Assembly (NCBI GenBank): GCA_031547595.1
Contig: JAVBRU010000001.1
Coordinates: 1 to 19,770 of the forward strand
Direction of reading: 5' to 3'
DNA: 19,770 nucleotides
Source of the DNA: JAVBRU01 sp031547595
Lineage (GTDB): Bacteria; Bacillota; Clostridia; Christensenellales; Aristaeellaceae
Below are positions 1 to 6,868 of the stretch, in pieces. The position numbers and the translations under genes were made by a program. Below the pieces are notes generated by a model. That model worked only from the letters and a program-made list of their open reading frames with translations. It did no database searches and had not been told where the DNA came from. Each line of letters opens with the position of its first letter. The first letter of the stretch is position 1.

Positions 1-1
1 G

Positions 2-1618
2 CGCATCACCGGCCGCGCCTCCGCCCTGGCGGGGGGCGGCCTTTCGATTATTATCGAGGCAGGGGAGGGTACGGACGAGGGCTTCACCATCGATGTGACG
101 CGAAAGCGCGTGCGCATTACCAGCGATAGCCTTCGCGGCGCGGTGTTTGGCGTGTATGACTTTCTGGAGAAGGAATGCGGCTGCCGCTTTCTTGCGCCGG
201 ATTGCGAGATTGTCCCGCGCCTGGACGCCATTCGGCTTAAGAAAGGCATCCGCCGTGAAAAACCCGCCTTTGCCTACCGCGAGGTGTACTGGACGGGCGC
301 ACTGGACGGGCACTTTGCCCTCAAAAGCAAGCTCAACTCCTGCCGTGCGCGCATCCCGGACGAGGGCGGCGGGCGAACGCGCTTCTTTAACTACAGCCAC
401 ACCTTTGAGCAGCTTCTGCCGCCGGAGCAGTATTTCGCAGAGCATCCCGAGTACTTTTCCCTCGTGGATGGACAGCGCCTGGAGCACAAAAGCCAGCTTT
501 GCCTCACCAATCCAGACGTACTGGCCCTGTGCATCGATGGCGTGCGCCGCTGGATGCGGGAGAACCCTGATTGCACCATCTTTTCCGTTGCACAAAACGA
601 CTGGTATAACCATTGCCAGTGCCCCGCCTGCAAAGCATTGGATGATCAGGAGGGCAGCGCCGCCGGCACCATGATCGCCTTTGTCAATGCTGTGGCCGAT
701 GCCATTGCGGACGAGTTCCCGCGCAATTTCATCCATACCTTTGCCTATCTCTATTGCCGCCGCGCGCCTCGCACCATCCGCCCGCGCAGCAATGTAATCG
801 TGCGCCTGTGCAGTATTGAGAGTTGCTTTTTGCATCCCATCGCGGATTGCGTCTATGCCATCCCGCAAATTGATGTTGAAACCACCAAGGCGCATGCGTT
901 TGAGCCTTGCGCGCACCGTTTTGTGGACGATCTGCGTGCGTGGGCGGCCATCACAGACAACCTTTACATTTGGGATTATACCACCAATTTCAAAAACTAC
1001 TTGCAGCCCTTTCCTAACTTCGATGTGCTGCAGCCCAACCTGCAATTGTTCCGCGATATGGGCGTGAAAGGCGTGTTCGAGCAGGGAAATTATAGCCCCG
1101 GCGAGACCAGCGCCTTTGCCGCACTCAAGATTTACTTGCTCTCCAAGCTTCTGTGGAACCCCGATGCCGATGTGGATAACCTGATCAATGATTTTCTTAG
1201 CGGTTATTATGGCGCAGCTGGCGAGTATATGTCCTTCTTGATAGCACTTTTTCAGGAGTTTTCTAAGGATTCGCACATTTGCCTATATGACGATGCAAGC
1301 GTCCCATACCTCAGCGATAGTACCCTGGAACATGCACTGTCTATAATAGACATAGGGCTTACCCTCAAACCTGATGCCGATCAGTACCGCCGTATCGAGC
1401 TCGAAACGCTCGGCATCCGCTATGTCCGCATCGTGCGTATGCCCTTGGATGCCCCCGGACGCGATGCACTGGTAGACGCGTTTGCGGCTGATGCTAGGCG
1501 CCTGGGCGTGACCGAGCTGTTCGAGCGCCGCGACCTGGAGGCGTCTTTTGACTGTATGCGTACCAGCCGCTATGCGGCGGACCGAAGCGCTGTGCCGCAT
1601 CGGGTGTATAGGCTGTGA
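2..1618 (+). CDS. DUF4838 domain protein (glycoside-hydrolase-like), 5' end cut by the window
   Basis: The frame is open from base 2 through the first in-frame GTG at 95 to TGA at 1618, so the true start lies upstream; 538 residues are visible. The N-terminal visible part has the GH67/GH20-like pattern in which a GAVFGVYDFLE helix is followed by CGCRFLAPD (about nt 138-202). The DUF4838 core follows, with the HTFEQLLPP, HPEYFSL and LCLTNPDV segments and a CQCPACK cysteine cluster near nt 613-636. Proteins of this type have a TIM-barrel-like fold related to alpha-glucuronidase and hexosaminidase families and are common in glycan-degrading gut bacteria; the substrate is not known and cannot be read here. 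No signal peptide can be judged because the start is missing. A repeat element begins one base after the stop. The family call is firm; the enzymatic role is inference. Confidence 0.85.
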   Translation, partial: RITGRASALAGGGLSIIIEAGEGTDEGFTIDVTRKRVRITSDSLRGAVFGVYDFLEKECGCRFLAPDCEIVPRLDAIRLKKGIRREKPAFAYREVYWTGALDGHFALKSKLNSCRARIPDEGGGRTRFFNYSHTFEQLLPPEQYFAEHPEYFSLVDGQRLEHKSQLCLTNPDVLALCIDGVRRWMRENPDCTIFSVAQNDWYNHCQCPACKALDDQEGSAAGTMIAFVNAVADAIADEFPRNFIHTFAYLYCRRAPRTIRPRSNVIVRLCSIESCFLHPIADCVYAIPQIDVETTKAHAFEPCAHRFVDDLRAWAAITDNLYIWDYTTNFKNYLQPFPNFDVLQPNLQLFRDMGVKGVFEQGNYSPGETSAFAALKIYLLSKLLWNPDADVDNLINDFLSGYYGAAGEYMSFLIALFQEFSKDSHICLYDDASVPYLSDSTLEHALSIIDIGLTLKPDADQYRRIELETLGIRYVRIVRMPLDAPGRDALVDAFAADARRLGVTELFERRDLEASFDCMRTSRYAADRSAVPHRVYRL

Positions 1619-1619
1619 T

Positions 1620-1692
1620 AGGGGAACGGGGAACGCTGGGGCTCCGCCCCAGTCCCCGCCAGGGGGATGATCCCCCTGGACCCGCACTTTTG
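1620..1692 (-). repeat. Two-hairpin dispersed repeat, copy A
   Basis: Two stem-loops are visible. CTGGGGC at 1636-1642 pairs with GCCCCAG at 1646-1652. CCAGGGGGAT at 1659-1668 pairs perfectly with ATCCCCCTGG at 1670-1679. A short TTTT follows at 1687-1690. Read on the minus strand it has the same order as copies at 2617, 8737 and 16319: CAAAA, then GGGT-CAGG hairpin, then GGGG, then CTGGGGC hairpin, then a C-rich tail. It begins one base after the stop of the DUF4838 gene, so it would be the 3' untranslated region of that mRNA and may act as its terminator or mRNA-stabilising end. Confidence 0.8.
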
Positions 1693-1773
1693 TATCTTTC
1701 ATGAGTATCGCGGCTAACCAGCGGCTAAACGCCACTGCCCACCTGAACTGATAGATTATCCGTTGGTGAATAT

Positions 1774-2080
1774 TCAGCAAATATCCCGAATGACGCTTTG
1801 CTGGGGATAGATCAGTGCGTCCAACATAAATCGTGCTCCCGGCTGGAAACCCTCAATAAAGCGGTTCATTTCACTGAACTGCAGAATCTCGCTGTGCGCA
1901 TTCATCAGTTGCTGGAAAAGGTGCGGTGCTGTCTTTGAAGGGGAATACTCAAAATAGGCACGTAGCTTTTCCTCGTTGTCGGAAATGATTTTCATGAATT
2001 TGGCATATTTTGATTGAGCATCAAAGCATTTCTGATTGGGGTTGATATTGCCAAGGAATAATTCTTCTAGTAATGTTCAT
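1774..2080 (-). pseudogene. DUF6809 family protein, frameshifted just after the start codon
   Basis: An ATG at 2078-2080 is preceded by AGAGAGGAAC, a good ribosome binding site, but its own frame stops after 19 codons. One frame over, an open stretch begins right after the ATGA and reads LLEELFLGNINPNQK, then a tyrosine-containing helix, IISDNEEKL, and ends with FIEGFQPGARFMLDAL. This is the usual DUF6809 pattern, a short all-helical protein of about 100 residues that starts M-x-x-LLEELYxGNI. Restoring one frame with a one-base change near 2070-2077 would give a normal-length protein. The only in-frame ATG (1993-1995) would lose the conserved N-terminal helix. The function of the family is unknown. 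It lies third in a minus-strand cluster behind the ribbon-helix-helix gene. It could be a pseudogene or a sequencing error. Confidence 0.62.
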
Positions 2081-2225
2081 GCGTTGTTCCTCTCTTTTCA
2101 AAATGACACAACCCTTGAAAGAAATCGCAGCGCATGTCATAATATTTACGCTGACAAGGCTTTCGAGCGTTGCTGGTGGGGGAGGCGGCTGCGACTTTGA
2201 CGAGTAGGAAGCCGTCTCTTTTCAT
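2067..2225 (-). CDS. Small ORF of 52 residues, translationally coupled to the RHH gene
   Basis: The ATG (2223-2225) overlaps the TGA of the ribbon-helix-helix gene as ATGA, and the frame runs 52 codons to TAG at 2067, just past the start codon of the DUF6809 reading frame. The product begins MKRDGFLLVKVAAASPTSN, has a basic middle RKPCQRKYY, then MRCDFFQGLCHFEKRG. It has no membrane segment and three cysteines. There is only a weak ribosome binding site, so translation would depend on coupling to the upstream gene. I do not assign a family. The overlap at both ends argues for a real compact cluster, but the ORF is short and could also be a spacer carrying the ribosome binding site for the next gene. 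Confidence 0.4.
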   Translation of the reverse strand: MKRDGFLLVKVAAASPTSNARKPCQRKYYDMRCDFFQGLCHFEKRGTTHEHY

Positions 2226-2413
2226 TTTCTTTGAAACTGCTCATACAGATTCATTACACCTTTTCGCAAAAAGGCAGAGCGGGTCATATTGAGCTCTTTC
2301 TTGCAAAATTCGATTTGCTCTATCGTTTCCTTATCGATCCTGAGCTTGATAGACATGTCTAATGGCTTTTCTGGATGAGGCCCCGGCTTTTTCCGTGCAA
2401 CGACAATAATCAC
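2222..2413 (-). CDS. Small ribbon-helix-helix (CopG/Arc-like) DNA-binding protein
   Basis: This encodes 63 residues if started at GTG 2411-2413. The layout is that of an RHH DNA-binding protein: a basic N-terminus ARKKPGPHPEKP (residues 6-17), a beta strand SIKLRI (about 21-26), helix A DKETIEQIEFCKKELN, the typical MTRS turn, and helix B AFLRKGVMNLYEQF. Such proteins bind DNA as dimers and often repress their own operon or serve in plasmid and element maintenance. The start is uncertain. AAGAAAGGGG lies directly against the GTG with no spacing, so initiation may really occur a few codons later, at an ATT codon, giving a protein starting just before VARKKPG. The stop overlaps the next ORF by ATGA. 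DNA recognition and role are inference. Confidence 0.75.
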   Translation of the reverse strand: MIIVVARKKPGPHPEKPLDMSIKLRIDKETIEQIEFCKKELNMTRSAFLRKGVMNLYEQFQRK

Positions 2414-2419
2414 CCCTTT

Positions 2420-2451
2420 CTTGTATGCACAAGTTAATTCTACATCATGTA
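2420..2451. promoter_or_regulatory. Candidate operator region: two short palindromes upstream of the RHH gene
   Basis: CTTGT-ATGC-ACAAG spans 2420-2433 and TACAT-C-ATGTA spans 2441-2451, both between the RHH start and its probable promoter region. RHH proteins commonly autoregulate through short palindromes placed like this. The arms are only five bases each, so chance is a real alternative. Confidence 0.3.
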
Positions 2452-2511
2452 CCTATTGTCAGGCTGAAATTAGAAATATTACGCAGTACTTGAGGCGTTT
2501 TTGCTTCATGT

Positions 2512-2585
2512 GTGTGCGAAGAAGGCCGTTTTAGGCGAGGGAATGTTTGCATTCCATTCGCCTAAAACGGCCTTCTTCGTACACG
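2512..2585. repeat. Long imperfect inverted repeat (74-base hairpin)
   Basis: The left arm CGAAGAAGGCCGTTTTAGGCGA at 2517-2538 is perfectly complementary to 2558-2579 (22 base pairs). The stem continues inward with GGGAATG/CATTCC around a bulge, and outward with GTGT/ACAC around one mismatch. The loop is about TTTG. There is no T-tract on either side, so it does not look like a simple intrinsic terminator. It lies downstream of leuS and about 100 bases upstream of the RHH gene. It could be a small non-autonomous mobile element, an mRNA end or a protein-binding site. Confidence 0.85.
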
Positions 2586-2616
2586 CACCCAATCACGCAA
2601 TTCGCATCGAAGGATA

Positions 2617-2690
2617 CAAAGATCGAGGTGCAGGAGACTGGTCTCCTGCCTGGGGTCTGGGGCGAGCAGCCCCAGCATTCCCCCGTCCCA
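2617..2690 (+). repeat. Two-hairpin dispersed repeat, copy B
   Basis: It starts CAAAGATCGAGGTGCAGG. Hairpin one pairs GCAGGAGAC (2630-2638) with GTCTCCTGC (2641-2649), and hairpin two pairs CTGGGGC (2657-2663) with GCCCCAG (2669-2675), followed by a C-rich tail. It ends next to the leuS stop codon at 2691. In the leuS mRNA it would therefore form the immediate 3' end, in the same orientation relative to its gene as copies A and D. Confidence 0.85.
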
Positions 2691-5105
2691 TCACTTCACC
2701 ACGATATTCAACAACCGACCCGGTACGAACACAACCTTCACGATCTGCTGATCGCCTACCAGCTTTTGCACGGCTTCCATCTGGGGCAGATCGGTCTTGG
2801 CGGATTCGGGGGTGAGGGTGGAGGGGATCATGAGCTTGCCGCGCACCTTGCCGTTGATCTGCACCGCGATTTCGACCTCATCATACGTGAGGGCGTTCTC
2901 GTCGTATGTGGGCCACTTCTGTTGCCAAACATAGCCGCCATAGCTGTTCAAAGCCCAGATTTCCTCGCAGATGTGGGGCGCGACAGGGGAGAGCAGCAGC
3001 AGCAGGATTTTGAACTCTTCCTTCGTGATGCTGCCGATCTGATAGACTTCGTTGACCAGGGTCATCAGCGCGGCGATGGCGGTGTTGAACTTCATGCGTT
3101 CATAGTCTTCGGATACTTTTTTGATGGTTTGGTTGAACAGCACACGGGTTTCCTTGCGGATGCTGCCGCCTGTCAGCATATCCTGCAAGCGCCACACGCG
3201 GTCCAGGAATTTGCGGCAGCCGCGCGCGCCGGTGGTAGACCACGGAATCGCCTGGTCGAACGCGCCCATGAACATCTCAAACATGCGGAAGGCATCGGTG
3301 CCGATGTCGTCAATCACCACGTCGGGATTGATCACATTGCCGCGGCTCTTGCTCATCTTCTGGCCGTCCTCGCCCAGCACCATGCCGTGGCTGGTGCGCT
3401 TGGCGTAGGGTTCCGGCGCGTCCACCACGCCGATATCGTGCAGGAACAGGTGCCAGAAGCGGCTGTACAGAAGGTGCAGCGTGGTATGCTCCATGCCGCC
3501 GTTGTACCAGTCCACCGGCATCCAATAATCCAGCGCTTCCTTACTGGCCAGCGCGTCCGGGTTGTGCGGATCGCAATAGCGCAGGAAGTACCAGCTGCTG
3601 CCTGCCCACTGGGGCATGGTGTCGGTCTCGCGCTTGGCGGGCGCGCCGCACACGGGGCAGGTGGTAGCTACCCAATCGGTCATGCGTGCGATGGGGCTTT
3701 CGCCGTCGTCGGTCGGCTCGTAGTGTTCTACTTCGGGCAGGAGGAGCGGCAGCTCTCTTTCGTCCATGGGCACCATGCCGCAGTGCGGGCAGTGGATGAT
3801 CGGGATCGGCTCGCCCCAATAGCGCTGGCGCGCAAACACCCAATCACGCAGTTTGAAGTTGACTTTGCGCTCGCCAATGCCTTTTTCTACCAAGCTGTCG
3901 ATGATCGCCTTCTTGGCATCGGCCACGGACAGGCCGTTGAGAAAATCGGAGTTGACCATCGTGCCCTGAGCGATGTCCTCAAAGGCTGCTTCCTGCACAT
4001 CGCCGCCGGCTACGACCTCAACAATGGGGAGGCCAAACTTCTTGGCAAAATCCCAGTCGCGCCCGTCATGCGCGGGCACAGCCATGATGGCGCCTGTGCC
4101 GTAGGTCATCAACACATAATCGGAAATCCACAGCGGGATTTCCTTGCCGGTGGCGGGGTTGATGGCCATCAGGCCTTGAATCTTAACGCCGGTTTTGTCT
4201 TTGTTCATTTCGGTGCGCTCAAAATCGCTCTTGCGGGCGGCGGCCTCGCGGTAGGCGATCAGCGCGTCATAATTGGAAATTCTATCTTTCTGGGCGGCAA
4301 GCAGCGGATGCTCGGGCGAGAGCACCATGTACGTCGCGCCAAAGATGGTGTCCGGGCGCGTGGTGTACACGCGGATTTTTTCATCGAGGCCGGCGATGGG
4401 GAAGTCCACCTCCGCGCCCTCAGAGCGGCCGATCCAGTTGCGCTGCTGCGCGCTGACGCGCTCGATAAAATCCAGACGATCCAGGCCGTCCAGCAGCTTT
4501 TGCGCATAGGCGGTGATCTTCAGCATCCACTGGTTTTTTTCTTTGCGGATGACCGGGCTGCCGCAGCGCTCGCACACACCGTCCACCACTTCTTCGTTGG
4601 CCAGCACGCATTTGCAGCTGGTGCACCAGTTGATGGGCATGTGCGTCTTATAGGCGAGGCCGTGCTTAAACAATTGCAGGAAAATCCACTGCGTCCATTT
4701 GTAGTACGTGGGATCGGTGGTGTCTACCTCGCGGCTATAGTCGAAAGAGAAGCCGAGGCGCTGCAATTGGGTGCGGAAATGCGCGATGTTGTCCGCCGTC
4801 ACCTTGGCGGGGTGGATGTGGTTTTTGATGGCATAATTCTCGGTGGGCAGGCCAAAGGCATCCCAGCCGATGCAGTGCAGCACATTATACCCTTCCATGC
4901 GGCGTTTGCGCGCCACCACGTCCAGCGCGGTGTACGGGCGCGGATGGCCCACATGCAGGCCAACACCGGAGGGATAGGGGAACTCAATCAAGCAATAAAA
5001 TTTCGGCTTGCTGTAGTCATCGCTTGCGGCGAATGCCTGGGCATCCTGCCAGATTTTTTGCCATTTCGGCTCGATGCCAGCGGGGGTGTAGGGCGCGGTA
5101 TTCAT
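2691..5105 (-). CDS. leuS: Leucyl-tRNA synthetase
   Basis: This cytoplasmic class I aminoacyl-tRNA synthetase charges tRNA-Leu with leucine. The protein has 804 residues, a normal bacterial length. Visible marks are the HIGH-type motif HVGH (51-54), a zinc-type cysteine pair CTSC...CERC (161-181), the CP1 editing domain with TTRPDTIFG (248-256) and GTGAIMAVPAHDGRD (336-350, whose Asp347 matches the editing aspartate), a second cysteine cluster CPHC/CPVC (439-486), WYNGGMEH (533-540), and KMSKS (583-587). The ATG at 5105 has AAAGGAGG eight bases upstream. The promoter lies so close (TATACT at 5136-5141) that the leader is only about 25 bases, leaving no room for a T-box. It is divergent from the radical SAM gene. 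A repeat element follows the stop directly. Confidence 0.98.
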   Translation of the reverse strand: MNTAPYTPAGIEPKWQKIWQDAQAFAASDDYSKPKFYCLIEFPYPSGVGLHVGHPRPYTALDVVARKRRMEGYNVLHCIGWDAFGLPTENYAIKNHIHPAKVTADNIAHFRTQLQRLGFSFDYSREVDTTDPTYYKWTQWIFLQLFKHGLAYKTHMPINWCTSCKCVLANEEVVDGVCERCGSPVIRKEKNQWMLKITAYAQKLLDGLDRLDFIERVSAQQRNWIGRSEGAEVDFPIAGLDEKIRVYTTRPDTIFGATYMVLSPEHPLLAAQKDRISNYDALIAYREAAARKSDFERTEMNKDKTGVKIQGLMAINPATGKEIPLWISDYVLMTYGTGAIMAVPAHDGRDWDFAKKFGLPIVEVVAGGDVQEAAFEDIAQGTMVNSDFLNGLSVADAKKAIIDSLVEKGIGERKVNFKLRDWVFARQRYWGEPIPIIHCPHCGMVPMDERELPLLLPEVEHYEPTDDGESPIARMTDWVATTCPVCGAPAKRETDTMPQWAGSSWYFLRYCDPHNPDALASKEALDYWMPVDWYNGGMEHTTLHLLYSRFWHLFLHDIGVVDAPEPYAKRTSHGMVLGEDGQKMSKSRGNVINPDVVIDDIGTDAFRMFEMFMGAFDQAIPWSTTGARGCRKFLDRVWRLQDMLTGGSIRKETRVLFNQTIKKVSEDYERMKFNTAIAALMTLVNEVYQIGSITKEEFKILLLLLSPVAPHICEEIWALNSYGGYVWQQKWPTYDENALTYDEVEIAVQINGKVRGKLMIPSTLTPESAKTDLPQMEAVQKLVGDQQIVKVVFVPGRLLNIVVK

Positions 5106-5135
5106 AGGACAGCCTCCTTTAACTTAGACTTGACC

Positions 5136-5164
5136 AGTATAAGCGCAAATGCTGGTTTTGTAAA
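5136..5164 (-). promoter_or_regulatory. Vegetative promoter of leuS
   Basis: On the minus strand TTTACA (5159-5164), a 17-base spacer and TATACT (5136-5141) match the housekeeping consensus well. It predicts a very short leader ending at the leuS ATG. Confidence 0.7.
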
Positions 5165-5172
5165 GTATTATG

Positions 5173-5181
5173 TGGTATGAT
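5173..5181 (+). promoter_or_regulatory. Extended -10 promoter for the radical SAM gene
   Basis: TGGTATGAT at 5173-5181 fits an extended -10 (TGnTATnAT), about 30 bases before the start at 5212. No good -35 is visible at 17 bases. It lies within ten bases of the leuS -35, so the two divergent promoters are nearly back to back. Confidence 0.45.
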
Positions 5182-5211
5182 GGTAGGGAATTTGAGGAGG
5201 CTGCCCAACGT

Positions 5212-6837
5212 ATGAAAGCCGTGATTGTGGCGTTATCCGCCAAGCAGGTGCACAAATCCCTTGCGCCCTGGTGCCTGAAGGCTGCGTGCGACGCGCGGCT
5301 TGCGCGTGTTACAACCACGGTGCTGGAGCATAGCATCAACGACAGCTTTGATGCCGTGCTGACGGCGCTGTATCGGCTGCGCCCCGATGTGGCGGGCTTT
5401 TCGTGCTATATCTGGAACATCGATAAAATGCTGCATCTGGCGCGGCAGATCAAGAAATTATTGCCGGATATCCATATCATCCTGGGCGGCCCGGAGGTCA
5501 GCTTTGACGAGGATTATCCCGAGGCTGATTACCTGTTGCAGGGCGAGGGCGAGCAGGCATTGCCTGCTTTGCTGGAGGCATTGCAAAGCGGAAAGCCGCC
5601 CAAGCGCGGCCGGTATGCGGTGCCGCTTCATGCCGATTTTGCGGCGTTCCCCTCGCCCTTTACCGAAAGCTATTTTGCATCTTGCGAGCGCATGGGCGGC
5701 ATGAAGAACCTGCTGGTATACTACGAGAGCTGCCGCGGCTGCCCGTTTTCCTGCGCGTACTGCCTGTCCAGCGCCACAGAGGGCGTGCGATACCTGCCGC
5801 TGGAGCGTGTGTTTACGGAGCTTACGCTGCTGGTGGAACGCGGTGCGCATTGCATCAAGTTTGTAGACCGCACGTTTAACGCCAACAAAGCGCGTGCCAA
5901 GCAAATTTTGCGCTTTGTGGCGGCGCTGGACACCGATTGCACCTTTCATTTTGAGGTGGCGGCGGATTTGTTTGATGCGGAAATGCTGCAAATCATTGCG
6001 GAGTTGCCCCCCGCGCGGGTGCAGTTTGAGGCGGGTATACAGTCCGTCCACCCGGACACATTGGATGCCGTGTGCCGAAAGACCGATCTGAATGCGGCTT
6101 TTTGCAACATCACGCGGCTGGCCGAAATGCAGAATTGTCACATCCATGTGGACCTGATTGCCGGGCTGCCGCGTGAAACCCTGGACACTTTCAAAAAAGG
6201 CGTGGATGCGTGTCTGGCCGCGCGCCCGCATATGCTGCAGTTGGGCTTCCTCAAATTGCTGAAAGGCTCGCCGCTGCGTGCGCAAAACGCGGAACTGGGC
6301 TTTGTGTTTGACGATGCGCCGCCTTATGAAGTATTCTCCAGTCCCACGATGCCGATGGACGATTTGATGCGGCTCAAGGATATCGAAGCGCTGATTGATA
6401 AATATTACAACAGCGGGCTTTTTGCAAACGCTGTGGCGTACGGCATGCAGTTGCTGGGCGGGTATGGGTTCTTCGAGGCGTTTTCGAAGTTCCCTGGACG
6501 CGCGGCACAGGACAAAATATCGCTCAAAAACGCATACGCGCGGCTGCTGGAATTCCTTTGCGCGGTGGGCGACGCAGCGTATGCGCAGCATTTGATCAAG
6601 CTGGATTGTTTGCTGCACGACAGCAAGGGCATGCTGCCGGATGCTGTGCCGCAGCTTCGGGATAAACAGCGGGAGGCAGCGCTTCGCAGCGAAACGCGCC
6701 GTCCGCTGCGCGTGGAGCACTTCCCGTATGACGGCACCACCCGCGTTTTCTGGTATGATCATAAACATCCTGTGACGCTGGAGTATTTTTCTGAAGGAAT
6801 CCCCAGTTGCGGGGAAGCGCATAAAATGGTACAATGA
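5212..6837 (+). CDS. B12-binding radical SAM protein (DUF4080-type)
   Basis: The protein has 541 residues from the ATG at 5212. I preferred this start to the upstream in-frame ATG at 5170 because GAGGAGG at 5194-5200 precedes it and because the family starts MKxxxxALSAKxxHKSLA. Residues 1-130 form a cobalamin-binding-like domain (FSCYIWN at 63-69, LGGPEVS at 91-97). The radical SAM core carries the [4Fe-4S] motif C177-PFS-C181-AY-C184, followed by a FEVAADLF strand and QFEAGIQS. The C-terminal part resembles DUF4080. Members cleave S-adenosylmethionine to start radical chemistry, often methylation with a cobalamin cofactor, but the substrate is unknown. The B12-type domain lacks an obvious DxHxxG, so cobalamin may not be bound through His. 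A GH13 gene follows after 31 bases. Confidence 0.88.
   Translation: MKAVIVALSAKQVHKSLAPWCLKAACDARLARVTTTVLEHSINDSFDAVLTALYRLRPDVAGFSCYIWNIDKMLHLARQIKKLLPDIHIILGGPEVSFDEDYPEADYLLQGEGEQALPALLEALQSGKPPKRGRYAVPLHADFAAFPSPFTESYFASCERMGGMKNLLVYYESCRGCPFSCAYCLSSATEGVRYLPLERVFTELTLLVERGAHCIKFVDRTFNANKARAKQILRFVAALDTDCTFHFEVAADLFDAEMLQIIAELPPARVQFEAGIQSVHPDTLDAVCRKTDLNAAFCNITRLAEMQNCHIHVDLIAGLPRETLDTFKKGVDACLAARPHMLQLGFLKLLKGSPLRAQNAELGFVFDDAPPYEVFSSPTMPMDDLMRLKDIEALIDKYYNSGLFANAVAYGMQLLGGYGFFEAFSKFPGRAAQDKISLKNAYARLLEFLCAVGDAAYAQHLIKLDCLLHDSKGMLPDAVPQLRDKQREAALRSETRRPLRVEHFPYDGTTRVFWYDHKHPVTLEYFSEGIPSCGEAHKMVQ
6807..6835 (+). promoter_or_regulatory. Possible internal promoter for the GH13 gene
   Basis: TTGCGG (6807-6812), a 17-base spacer and TACAAT (6830-6835), with TG one base before the -10, lie inside the last codons of the radical SAM gene, about 34 bases before the GH13 start. 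It would let the GH13 gene be expressed separately. Confidence 0.4.
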
Positions 6838-6868
6838 GAAGGATGTTTTGTAGATAAGGCAGGTTTTT

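Noticed and set aside
1283..1780. A 165-codon minus-strand frame at the end of the DUF4838 gene
   Set aside because: It overlaps the coding end of DUF4838 and runs through repeat copy A; no ribosome binding site or domain.
2182..2218. GAGGCGGCT/AGCCGTCTC stem inside the 52-residue ORF followed by TTTT on the plus strand
   Set aside because: It would be a plus-strand terminator, but no plus-strand gene reads into it and it lies within the minus-strand cluster; likely chance.
2547..5180. An 877-codon open frame on the plus strand across leuS
   Set aside because: It is the antisense shadow of leuS; it is rich in His, Ala and Val without domains, and the minus strand has the full synthetase with all motifs.
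5458..6834. A 458-codon open frame on the minus strand opposite the radical SAM gene
   Set aside because: It is an antisense shadow caused by high GC; no promoter, ribosome binding site or domain supports it.
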